Shown: positions 1-5,307 of the stretch, in pieces
Layout: each line of letters starts with the position of its first letter
How positions within the stretch are numbered: the first letter of the stretch is position 1
Assembly (NCBI GenBank): GCA_003538495.1
Contig: DPSD01000458.1
Location: 7,474 to 12,780, forward strand
DNA from: Accumulibacter sp.
GTDB taxonomy: Bacteria; Pseudomonadota; Gammaproteobacteria; Burkholderiales; Rhodocyclaceae
Reading direction: 5' to 3'
Length of the DNA stretch: 5,307 nucleotides
Translations under genes and position numbers: made by a program
The notes under the pieces: generated by a model
Told to the model about the DNA's origin: nothing
The model's database searches: none
The model's input: the letters and a program-made list of their open reading frames with translations, nothing else

Positions 1-1733
1 GAATAGCCGAGCATGACCTCGTGTTCGTCCTGGCGCGATGCGATCAGCGCCCGGTAGGCGGGCAGCGTGAACAGGCCTTGCATGACTGCCGGTGCGCGCT
101 GCAGGTCATCGATGGTTTCAAACAGTGGGATGATGTTCAGCGCCAGTTGCGGCGTTGCGCCGGGAACCAGCAACCCGGCTTCCTTGAGCAGCAGCGCGAC
201 TTCGAGCAGATCGGAAACGCCGTCGGTCTTCGAAATGATGCAGTTCGGCAAGGCGGCGGCGCCATAGCGCTGGCGCAGTTCGCGAGCGGCGAAGAAGATC
301 GCCAGTTCGCCGACCGTTTCGGCCGAATAGTCGATGTACGGCGAGTACAGCGGTCGCACACTGCCGACTTCCTCGGCCAGCAGCGCGATCCGCGCCACCT
401 CGTCGAGGTCCGCGTAGTCGCCGCAGCGTCCGGCGCGGGCCAGCAGTTCGCCGACGGTACGCGCGTGCACCTCCGAGTTCTGGCGCAGGTCGATCGGTGC
501 CAGGTGGAAACCGAAGACGTCGACGGCGCGCAGCAGGCGGCGCAGGCGGCCGCCGGCGACCAGTTCGGCGCCGTTGGCGGCCAGCGAATCGACCAGCACC
601 TGCAGGTCGGCGACGATCTCGCCGGGAGCGGCGTAGGCTTCGGCGGGGCCGACCGCGTGCTCGGGCGATTCGTGCTGGTCGAGGCTGCTGGAGGTCGCGG
701 CAAGTCGTGCATAGATCCCGGTCAGCGCCCGCCGGTAGGGTTCGTCGAGGCGCTGCGGGGCGTTGTCCGGCGACGCTTCGGCAAGTGCCGCGAGCTCTTC
801 GGATACCGGCACCAGGGTGTGCGACAGCGGCAGCTCGCGCCCGAGCGCGTGGATCTCGCCCAGGTAGAAGTCGAAAGCGGCGATCGATTGCCGGCGCAGC
901 GTTTCACGCAGGATCTCGGCGGTGACGAAGGGATTGCCGTCACGGTCACCGCCGATCCACGAACCGACCTTGAAGAAGCTGGGCAGCGACCACTGGCGAT
1001 CGGGGAATGCCTCGCCGAGCTGGTCTTCGAGCTGGCAGTAGAGTCGTGGCAGTTCGACGAAGAACGTCTCATCGAAGTAGCTGATGCCGTTCTTGACCTC
1101 GTCGATGACCGCCAGGCGGGTCGACCGCACCATCCGCGTTCGCCACAGGGTGAGCACCGCGCGACGCAGCGCGACCTCGTTCTCGGCCAGTTCGCCCGGC
1201 GTCAGGCGCAGCCGGTCGCGGTCGTCGAGCAGGCCCCTGACCTGGTGCTGGCAGTGCAGAATGCTCTTGCGACTGACCTCGGTCGGATGCGCCGTCAGGA
1301 CCGGCGAGATCAGCGCGTGTTCGAGGCAGTTGCGCAAGGCTTCGCTGCTGACGCCGGCGTCCTGCAGCCGCGTCAGGGCAAGCGCCAGACTGCCATCGCG
1401 CGGCGGCGACGCGATCATCTCGTGCGCGCGACGCCGGCGGACGTGGTGCTCGTCCTCGGCGATATTCGCCAGGTGCAGGAAATAGGTGAACGAGCGAATG
1501 ACGGCGAGCATGCTGTCGCGTGGCAGCTTGCTGAGGATTGACTCCAGCTCGGCTCGCGCGCCTTGATCCAGGTCGCGATCGGAACGCACCGAATTCTGGC
1601 GGATTCGCTCGACGACTTCGAAGACCTCGCTGCCTTCCTGCTGGTGTACGGTGTCGCCGAGAATCCGGCCAAGCAGCCGGATGTCCTCGCGCAACGGGAA
1701 GTCCTTGTCGGGGTTGCTGGTAGTCGAACGCAT
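1..1733 (-). CDS. ppc: Phosphoenolpyruvate carboxylase, N-terminal two thirds (cut by the window edge)
   Basis: This enzyme converts PEP plus bicarbonate to oxaloacetate and phosphate, the cytoplasmic anaplerotic step feeding the TCA cycle. About 577 residues are visible, against roughly 880-960 for bacterial PEP carboxylases, so the C-terminal third lies beyond the left edge. Two signatures are clear: LISPVLTAHPTEVSRKSIL at residues 141-159, with the catalytic histidine at 149, and GSWIGGDRDGNPFVT at 257-271, with the arginine-rich active-site loop. The last residues seen, HEVMLGY, start the conserved segment that usually continues into SDSNKD. The chosen ATG (1733-1731) gives the usual family N-terminus (REDIRLLGRLLGDTV). 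The ribosome binding site is weak. A perfect TATAAT lies 73 bases upstream, so the gene probably has its own promoter. No frameshift is seen. Long open frames on the opposite strand are codon-bias shadows. Confidence 0.97.
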   Translation of the reverse strand, partial: MRSTTSNPDKDFPLREDIRLLGRILGDTVHQQEGSEVFEVVERIRQNSVRSDRDLDQGARAELESILSKLPRDSMLAVIRSFTYFLHLANIAEDEHHVRRRRAHEMIASPPRDGSLALALTRLQDAGVSSEALRNCLEHALISPVLTAHPTEVSRKSILHCQHQVRGLLDDRDRLRLTPGELAENEVALRRAVLTLWRTRMVRSTRLAVIDEVKNGISYFDETFFVELPRLYCQLEDQLGEAFPDRQWSLPSFFKVGSWIGGDRDGNPFVTAEILRETLRRQSIAAFDFYLGEIHALGRELPLSHTLVPVSEELAALAEASPDNAPQRLDEPYRRALTGIYARLAATSSSLDQHESPEHAVGPAEAYAAPGEIVADLQVLVDSLAANGAELVAGGRLRRLLRAVDVFGFHLAPIDLRQNSEVHARTVGELLARAGRCGDYADLDEVARIALLAEEVGSVRPLYSPYIDYSAETVGELAIFFAARELRQRYGAAALPNCIISKTDGVSDLLEVALLLKEAGLLVPGATPQLALNIIPLFETIDDLQRAPAVMQGLFTLPAYRALIASRQDEHEVMLGY

Positions 1734-1805
1734 GTGTCGATCTTTTCGGATGGGTTGGTGGTCAGGCAGGCGCCGACGGCGATGCCATCACGGGCCAACG
1801 GGACG

Positions 1806-1836
1806 ATTATAAGCGTTCCTGACTTCTCGCTTGCAC
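1806..1836 (-). promoter_or_regulatory. Candidate sigma-70 promoter for ppc
   Basis: On the minus strand a perfect TATAAT lies at 1811-1806, which is rare by chance in DNA this GC-rich. The best -35 match is poor: GTGCAA at 1836-1831, with a 19-base spacer and 3 of 6 matches. Transcription would start near 1800, giving a leader of about 65 bases before the ppc ATG. A weak -35 next to a perfect -10 could mean an activator is needed, but that is inference. Confidence 0.5.
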
Positions 1837-1907
1837 CAGGCGTCTCCCGGGCACGCACGGTGGCTATTGCCCATGCGCACGCCGAGCAGTTCGTCCGATC
1901 GCGGCGG

Positions 1908-2828
1908 TCATCCCTGCTGCGCCAGCCAGTCGCGGATCTGATCGATGGTCGTCGTTGCGCCGCCACAAACAATAAACAACACCTTGGCAAAGCTTTCGAG
2001 GACCGGCGATGCTGCATACGCCAGGGCCAGGCTGGCACCACAGGCCGGCTCGACCAGCAGTCGGTGATCGCCGAGAAAGCGCTCGCAGGCGTCGAGGGCA
2101 GCCCGGTCGGAAACGACCAGGCTGTCAATCGGATGTTCCCTGGACCACTGAAATGCGCGGTCACAGACGCGCTTGGCGCCGAGTGAGGTGGCGATGCTGG
2201 TGATCTTTTCGAGTTCGACCAGCTGCCCTGCATGCACCGAGCGGTTGAACGATGCCGCGCCTGCGGTCTCGACGGCAATCACCGGGACGTCTCCGAGACC
2301 GTTGCGGTGCAGGCCTTCGAGCACGCCGCAGAGCAGTCCGCCGCCGCCGACCGACAAGACGATGGCGTCCGGCCGGAGACCCGAGCCGGCCACCTCGTCG
2401 ATCATGGTGGCGTGACCGTGCCACAGCAAGGCGTCGTCGAACGGGTGGATAAAGGCGTCGAACTCCTCGAGCAGCGACAAGGCCAGGAGGTTGGCCTCGT
2501 GCCAGGAATCGCCATGGACGACGATTTCTGCCTGTTCCAGCCGCAACAGGTCTTGCGCCTTCCTGGACGTTGTTTGGGGTACGACGACGGTGACCGGCAG
2601 CCCCAGGCGGCGGCCCGCATAGGCCACCGCCAGCCCGGCGTTGCCGCCCGAAGACGAAACCAGACGGCGTGCGCCGCGCCGGCCGTAGTCCTCGCAGGCG
2701 GCACCGATGCCCCTGATTTTGAAGGATCCCGGCGGCTGCAGCGCTTCCAGTTTCAGCCAGGCCGAACAACGCCCGGCAGCGCTCAGCGCCGGGGACTTGA
2801 GCAGTGGGGTTGCGATGTGCAGTGGCAT
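1908..2828 (-). CDS. PLP-dependent L-serine / L-threonine dehydratase (ammonia-lyase)
   Basis: This 306-residue fold-type II PLP enzyme is predicted to deaminate L-serine to pyruvate, and probably L-threonine to 2-oxobutyrate, in the cytoplasm. The PLP-lysine motif QPPGSFKIRG spans residues 31-40 (Schiff-base Lys37). SSSGGNAGLA at 58-67 is the substrate/carboxylate loop, GGGGLLCG at 161-168 is the phosphate-binding glycine loop, and VEPACGASLA at 259-268 holds a cysteine (263) at the position that contacts the PLP ring in eukaryotic serine dehydratases. The GHATMIDEV segment at 138-146 also fits. Length and motifs resemble the mammalian SDS / yeast CHA1 type more than biosynthetic IlvA, because there is no C-terminal ACT-like regulatory domain. 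The exact substrate cannot be settled; a related racemase or dehydratase is possible. The ATG is preceded only by a weak ribosome binding site. The stop lies 174 bases before ppc, with no clear terminator between them. Confidence 0.88.
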   Translation of the reverse strand: MPLHIATPLLKSPALSAAGRCSAWLKLEALQPPGSFKIRGIGAACEDYGRRGARRLVSSSGGNAGLAVAYAGRRLGLPVTVVVPQTTSRKAQDLLRLEQAEIVVHGDSWHEANLLALSLLEEFDAFIHPFDDALLWHGHATMIDEVAGSGLRPDAIVLSVGGGGLLCGVLEGLHRNGLGDVPVIAVETAGAASFNRSVHAGQLVELEKITSIATSLGAKRVCDRAFQWSREHPIDSLVVSDRAALDACERFLGDHRLLVEPACGASLALAYAASPVLESFAKVLFIVCGGATTTIDQIRDWLAQQG

Positions 2829-2923
2829 TTTTGGCGTGATTTCCCGGGGGGATAGAGATCTTGCGTGCTGGCTTTCAGGCGGCGCGTCGGCGATTGGCTC
2901 GCTTCTTCGCCGTTCGCCTGGGG

Positions 2924-2948
2924 GGATCGTTGGTGCGTGCAGCGATCC
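2924..2948. repeat. Small inverted repeat upstream of the serine dehydratase gene
   Basis: The arms GGATCG (2924-2929) and CGATCC (2943-2948) are perfect 6-base complements separated by 13 bases. The repeat sits about 100 bases upstream of the dehydratase start, within the 2829-3020 gap where its promoter should be. I found no convincing -10/-35 pair nearby. It could be an operator or leader hairpin, but a 6-base repeat can also occur by chance. Confidence 0.25.
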
Positions 2949-3020
2949 GCACGAAAGAGAGGCTGATGGTATCGCACGGGTGTCATTCCCGGTCGGTCAT
3001 GCGTACGCACCGCGCTGACG

Positions 3021-3047
3021 AAAAAAAACCCCGGCGAGCGGGGTTTT
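3021..3047 (-). terminator. Intrinsic terminator of ppk2
   Basis: On the minus strand the sequence forms a CCCCG / CGGGG stem with a 5-base loop (3043-3029), flanked by AAAA and followed by eight consecutive T residues (3028-3021). Counting the A/T pairs, the stem is nine base pairs. It lies about 70 bases past the ppk2 stop. On the plus strand it also has TTTT after the stem, so it may act in both directions, but no plus-strand gene reads into it. Confidence 0.93.
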
Positions 3048-3116
3048 CTGGTTCGACGGTGCCTCGCCAGTGGACAGGCGCAGCACAATCCTGATCAAAT
3101 CCGGTCCGCTCGAACC

Positions 3117-4193
3117 TCAATACACTTCGGGGATGAAGGTCTGGTCCGACATCGGCGGCCGCACGTAGCCGATTTCTGCCTGCCGCGGCGGCAGGACGAT
3201 CGGCTCGGGTGTGAGGTCTTCGTAGTCGATCATGCTCAGCAGATGCGTGATCACGTTCAGGCGGGCACGTTTCTTGTCGTCGCCGTCGACCACATACCAC
3301 GGCGCTTGCTTGATGTCGGTGTGGGCGAACATGTTGTCCTTCGCCCTCGAATACTCGACCCAGCGCGCGCGCGACTGCAGGTCCATCGGGCTGAGCTTCC
3401 AGTGCTTCTCCGGATGGAATATCCGTTTCTGGAAACGACGCTCCTGCTCCTCGTTGCTGACCGAGAACCAGTACTTGATCAGGATGATGCCGCTGCGTAC
3501 GAGCATGCGCTCGAACTCCGGGCAGCTGCGCAGAAACTCGCGGTATTCCTCGTCGGTGCAAAAACCCATCACCCGTTCGACGCCGGCGCGGTTATACCAG
3601 CTGCGATCGAAGAGGACCATTTCGCCGCCAGCGGGCAGGTGCTGCACGTAGCGCTGGAAATACCACTGCCCCGTCTCTCGGTCGGTCGGCGCCGGCAGCG
3701 CGGCGACCCGGGTGACCCGCGGGCTGAGGCTCTCGGTAATCCGCTTGATCGTTCCGCCCTTGCCGGCGGCATCGCGTCCCTCGAACAGGACAACCACTTT
3801 CAGCTTCTTGAACTTGATCCATTCCTGCAGCTTGACGAGTTCGACCTGCAGCTTGGCCAGCGTCCTCTCATAATCCTTCGTCTTGAGTGGCCGCTTGCGC
3901 GTGCTGAGAACGCTTTCGGTCTCCTTGTTCTGGGTCTTGGGCGAGGCCGGCTCTGCCTTCGGCTCGCCACCTTTTTCTTTCGCCGCCTTTGGCTCCTTGG
4001 TCTTTTCGGGTTCCTTCTTGTCGGCCGATTTTGCTTCGTCGCTCTTGCTTGCCGCTTTGGCAGCCGGCTTGTTCGTGCCCTTGGCTGGTGGCGTAGCCTC
4101 CGAAGGCGCGGTTGTCCCGTCGGTCACGTTTGCAGCCTTGTCTTGCGCGTTCTCTGGCGCGACTTCCTCTTGCGCGGGTTTTGCTTCGCTCAT
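3117..4193 (-). CDS. ppk2: Polyphosphate kinase 2 (PPK2), single domain with a charged N-terminal tail
   Basis: PPK2 reversibly transfers phosphate between inorganic polyphosphate and nucleoside di- or monophosphates, usually in the direction of ATP/GTP formation. The 358-residue product has a PPK2 core from about residue 100. It includes Walker A FEGRDAAGKGGTIKR (137-151), a Walker B-like VLFDRSWYNRAGVERV (193-208), the basic lid around RRFQKRIFHPEKHWKLSPMD (252-271) and the downstream RWVEYSRAKDNMFAHT (277-292). GRDAAGKGG fits class I or II better than class III (usually GMDAAGKDG), but the nucleotide preference cannot be read from this. Residues 1-95 form a low-complexity Lys/Glu/Ala/Pro tail, probably disordered. 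The ATG at 4193 is chosen because AAGGAGG lies five bases upstream. The frame stays open for another 103 codons to an upstream TTG, but that stretch looks non-coding. Terminators on both sides make this a single-gene unit. Confidence 0.96.
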   Translation of the reverse strand: MSEAKPAQEEVAPENAQDKAANVTDGTTAPSEATPPAKGTNKPAAKAASKSDEAKSADKKEPEKTKEPKAAKEKGGEPKAEPASPKTQNKETESVLSTRKRPLKTKDYERTLAKLQVELVKLQEWIKFKKLKVVVLFEGRDAAGKGGTIKRITESLSPRVTRVAALPAPTDRETGQWYFQRYVQHLPAGGEMVLFDRSWYNRAGVERVMGFCTDEEYREFLRSCPEFERMLVRSGIILIKYWFSVSNEEQERRFQKRIFHPEKHWKLSPMDLQSRARWVEYSRAKDNMFAHTDIKQAPWYVVDGDDKKRARLNVITHLLSMIDYEDLTPEPIVLPPRQAEIGYVRPPMSDQTFIPEVY

Positions 4194-4198
4194 TGATG

Positions 4199-4205
4199 CC
4201 TCCTT
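4199..4205 (-). promoter_or_regulatory. Perfect Shine-Dalgarno of ppk2
   Basis: AAGGAGG on the minus strand ends five bases before the ATG at 4193. It fixes the translation start against the longer open frame that continues upstream to about 4502. Confidence 0.9.
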
Positions 4206-4211
4206 GGTGTG

Positions 4212-4225
4212 GCCAAAAAATTGGC
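4212..4225 (-). promoter_or_regulatory. Small hairpin just upstream of the ppk2 ribosome binding site
   Basis: On the minus strand GCCAA, a TTTT loop and TTGGC form a perfect five-base-pair hairpin that ends seven bases before the AAGGAGG. It is close enough to affect ribosome access or mRNA stability, but it is short and AT-rich in the middle, so a regulatory role is only a suggestion. Confidence 0.3.
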
Positions 4226-4501
4226 TTTGGTAAAAACGCGTGCTGGCAATGGACTGCCGTCGATGCGATATGTTGGCTTGCTTGCCAGCGACACGAGAAC
4301 AATTGCCGCGGAAGACGGCAACGGCGGCTGCCACCGCTCTCCACGCGGCTTGACCGCGCAGCTTACGGCTTGGTAAACGAGCGAGCGAGACGCGGGGACT
4401 TATTGAGACGCACTGACGGTCGATCCGGCAGGTAGCCGGAGGCGGTGGCACTGGTTGGCATGTTTCTCGTCCTCTCTGCGCCAGAATAGCCTGGGCCGGC
4501 A

Positions 4502-4530
4502 ATTATCGTTCATTGTTCCGCAAAAATGAA
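4502..4530 (-). promoter_or_regulatory. Candidate promoter for ppk2
   Basis: The minus strand carries GATAAT (4507-4502, 5 of 6 matches to the -10 consensus) and, after a 17-base spacer, TTCATT (4530-4525, 3 of 6 matches to the -35). This is an AT-rich island in GC-rich DNA. Transcription would start near 4495 and give a leader of about 300 bases. An inverted repeat covers the spacer and -35, as expected of a regulated promoter. Confidence 0.4.
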
Positions 4531-4531
4531 C
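4508..4531. repeat. Operator-like inverted repeat on the candidate ppk2 promoter
   Basis: The arms GTTCATT (4508-4514) and AATGAAC (4525-4531) are perfect 7-base complements separated by 10 bases, so the half-sites lie about 17 bases apart centre to centre. The repeat abuts the candidate -10 and covers the spacer and -35 of the minus-strand promoter. The geometry suits a dimeric DNA-binding regulator, but I cannot assign it to a known family. It does not match a PhoB box that I can recognise. Confidence 0.4.
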
Positions 4532-4764
4532 AGCCGTGCGCACAAAACGTGCAGGAAATCGCGAGCGCCCCCGCAGTTGTCGATGAAGCAGCCGTCATTC
4601 GGCAGGCCGGGCCGGTGCAGGCGATCCGGGCAGCTGGGGGCTAGTGTGGTACGGAGGGGCATGCCGGCGCGGTTCGCCACTGGTGAGGGCGGACGGCGGT
4701 GCCGTATTGCCCAGCGTCGTTCGGATTCTGGCGATGGCGGGTCGCGGTCGCGTGATGGCTGGGG
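4532..4764. other. Intergenic stretch with no recognised feature
   Basis: About 230 bases lie between the candidate ppk2 promoter and the terminator of the VOC gene. Open frames here are Arg/Gly-rich and lack domain resemblance, and the plus-strand one runs through the terminator. I see no RNA gene or repeat in it. Confidence 0.5.
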
Positions 4765-4798
4765 AAAAAAAGAGCGCCGGCCCCGGGGCCTGGCGCTC
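4765..4798 (-). terminator. Intrinsic terminator of the VOC-family gene
   Basis: On the minus strand GAGCGCC (4798-4792), a single bulged A (4791) and GGCCCC pair with GGGGCC and GGCGCTC (down to 4772). This leaves a long, very GC-rich stem with a tight loop, followed by seven T residues (4771-4765). It lies about 65 bases past the stop codon at 4864. Confidence 0.9.
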
Positions 4799-4820
4799 GT
4801 AGAAGCTTCGGTCTGCCGTT

Positions 4821-4872
4821 GTCGGCTGGTCTGAAACGCCGCTCGCTGCGGGTCGTCCGTCGTTCAGCCGAC
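4821..4872. repeat. Inverted repeat spanning the VOC gene stop codon
   Basis: GTCGGCT (4821-4827) and AGCCGAC (4866-4872) are perfect 7-base complements separated by 38 bases. The right arm covers the last codons of the gene and part of its stop. It could form a 3' end stem ahead of the terminator, but the loop is long and chance is a fair explanation. Confidence 0.2.
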
Positions 4873-5307
4873 TTTGGCGAAGGCTTCGACGACTGCCGGT
4901 GGTGCCTGCACCAGTTCGATCAGCACGCCTTCGCCGGCGATCGGGAACTCGGCATTGGCTTTCGGATGCAGGAAGGTGATGTCAAAGCCCGCGGCGCCCT
5001 TGCGGATGCCTCCCGGCGCGAAGCGGACGCCGTTGGCTGTCAGCCATTCAACGGCGCTTGGCAGGTCGTCGATCCACAGGCCGATGTGATTGAGCGGCGT
5101 GGCATGCACCGCGGGCTTTTTCTCCGGGTCGACCGGTTGCATCAGGTCGACTTCGACCTTGAACGGGCCGGAGCCGATCGCGGCGATGTCTTCGTCGACG
5201 TTTTCGCGTTCGCTGACGAAGTTGCCGGTGATTTCGAGACCGAGCATGTCAACCCAGAGTTGACGCAGCTTGAGCTTGTCGGGGCCGCCGATGGCGATTT
5301 GCTGGAT
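4864..5307 (-). CDS. VOC-superfamily protein, glyoxalase / methylmalonyl-CoA epimerase-like (5' end outside the window)
   Basis: The 147 visible residues are open to the right edge and end in a TGA at 4866-4864. They show the paired beta-alpha-beta-beta-beta modules of the vicinal oxygen chelate fold: IQQIAIGG at visible residues 1-8 starts module one, and [12 protein letters not shown] (71-82) starts module two. [13 protein letters not shown] (104-116) and [10 protein letters not shown] (127-136) form the closing strands. The second half resembles methylmalonyl-CoA epimerase (FLHPK...GVLIEL), and the overall layout also fits proteins called lactoylglutathione lyase. Putative metal ligands are His74 and Glu131. 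The first-module positions appear to be Gln2/Gln3 and Asp54 in place of the usual His and Glu/Gln. The internal ATG at 5247 is not the start, since it would delete the first strand; probably only a few N-terminal residues are missing. The reaction is unassigned. A strong terminator follows. Confidence 0.85.
   Translation of the reverse strand: MQQIAIGGPDKLKLRQLWVDMLGLEITGNFVSERENVDEDIAAIGSGPFKVEVDLMQPVDPEKKPAVHATPLNHIGLWIDDLPSAVEWLTANGVRFAPGGIRKGAAGFDITFLHPKANAEFPIAGEGVLIELVQAPPAVVEAFAKVG

Larger units (their letters stand above)
4194..4501 (-). other. Gene-free leader region of ppk2
   Basis: About 300 bases lie between the candidate promoter and the ppk2 start. The ppk2 reading frame is open through here (TTG start near 4502), but the translation is rich in Arg, Ser, Cys and Pro and resembles no domain I know. 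No matching ribosome binding site is seen at the upstream TTG. I treat it as an untranslated leader, or as DNA holding an additional, closer promoter that I could not identify. Apart from the hairpin at 4212-4225 I see no recognised riboswitch. Confidence 0.5.

Noticed and set aside
21..1541. A 506-codon open frame on the plus strand
   Set aside because: It is antisense to ppc, whose minus-strand translation carries the diagnostic PEP carboxylase motifs. The plus frame is Gln/Arg/Asp-rich with no domain, a common shadow in GC-rich genes.
1840..1907. Possible terminator between the serine dehydratase gene and ppc
   Set aside because: Only a five-base GGGCA/TGCCC pairing with a long loop is seen, with no T-run after it.
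2840..2890. Possible promoter (CTGAAA, 16 bases, TCTATC) ahead of the dehydratase gene
   Set aside because: The -10 matches only 3 of 6 positions and the region shows no other support, so it is not distinguishable from chance.
3243..4196. A 317-codon open frame on the plus strand opposite ppk2, with a Leu/Phe-rich end
   Set aside because: It is antisense to ppk2. The hydrophobic stretch is simply the complement of the Lys/Glu-rich tail codons and not a real membrane segment.
4194..4502. Extending PPK2 by 103 residues to an upstream TTG
   Set aside because: The internal ATG has a perfect, well-spaced Shine-Dalgarno, and the extension has non-coding-like composition with a candidate promoter at its very start.
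4526..4834. A 102-codon plus-strand frame, with a GGAGG before an internal ATG at 4661
   Set aside because: The product is Arg/Gly/Ser-rich with no recognisable domain, and the frame runs straight through the terminator hairpin at 4765-4798. The GGAGG is only three bases from the ATG, closer than usual.

Overview
The window is GC-rich chromosomal DNA. Its four recognisable genes are all on the minus strand, so transcription runs from right to left. Codon choice, AAGGAGG-type ribosome binding, intrinsic terminators and the gene set (proteobacterial-type PEP carboxylase, single-domain PPK2, VOC-fold protein) fit a beta-proteobacterium. A Rhodocyclales-type organism, possibly a polyphosphate accumulator, is my best guess, but it rests on general resemblance and not on a diagnostic marker.

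Layout in the direction of transcription: (1) 5307-4864, a VOC-fold (glyoxalase / methylmalonyl-CoA epimerase-like) protein whose start lies beyond the right edge, followed by a strong hairpin terminator at 4798-4765. (2) 4764-4194, about 570 bases without a convincing gene. It holds a candidate promoter overlapped by an inverted repeat, a leader of roughly 300 bases and a small hairpin, and ends in a perfect Shine-Dalgarno. (3) 4193-3117, ppk2, a polyphosphate kinase 2 with an unusual charged N-terminal tail, followed by a textbook terminator at 3047-3021. (4) 2828-1908, a PLP-dependent L-serine/L-threonine dehydratase. (5) 1733-1, ppc, phosphoenolpyruvate carboxylase, preceded by a perfect TATAAT box and cut by the left edge about two thirds of the way through.

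Functionally the genes touch central carbon and energy metabolism. Serine/threonine deamination gives pyruvate or 2-oxobutyrate, PEP carboxylase makes oxaloacetate from PEP and bicarbonate, and PPK2 exchanges phosphate between polyphosphate and nucleotides. The terminators on both sides of ppk2 make it a single-gene transcription unit, so any link between these genes is metabolic and not an operon. I see no mobile element, CRISPR array, tRNA or rRNA, and no clearly new multi-gene system. The most unusual features are the arginine-free, lysine/glutamate-rich tail of PPK2 and the palindrome sitting on its candidate promoter.
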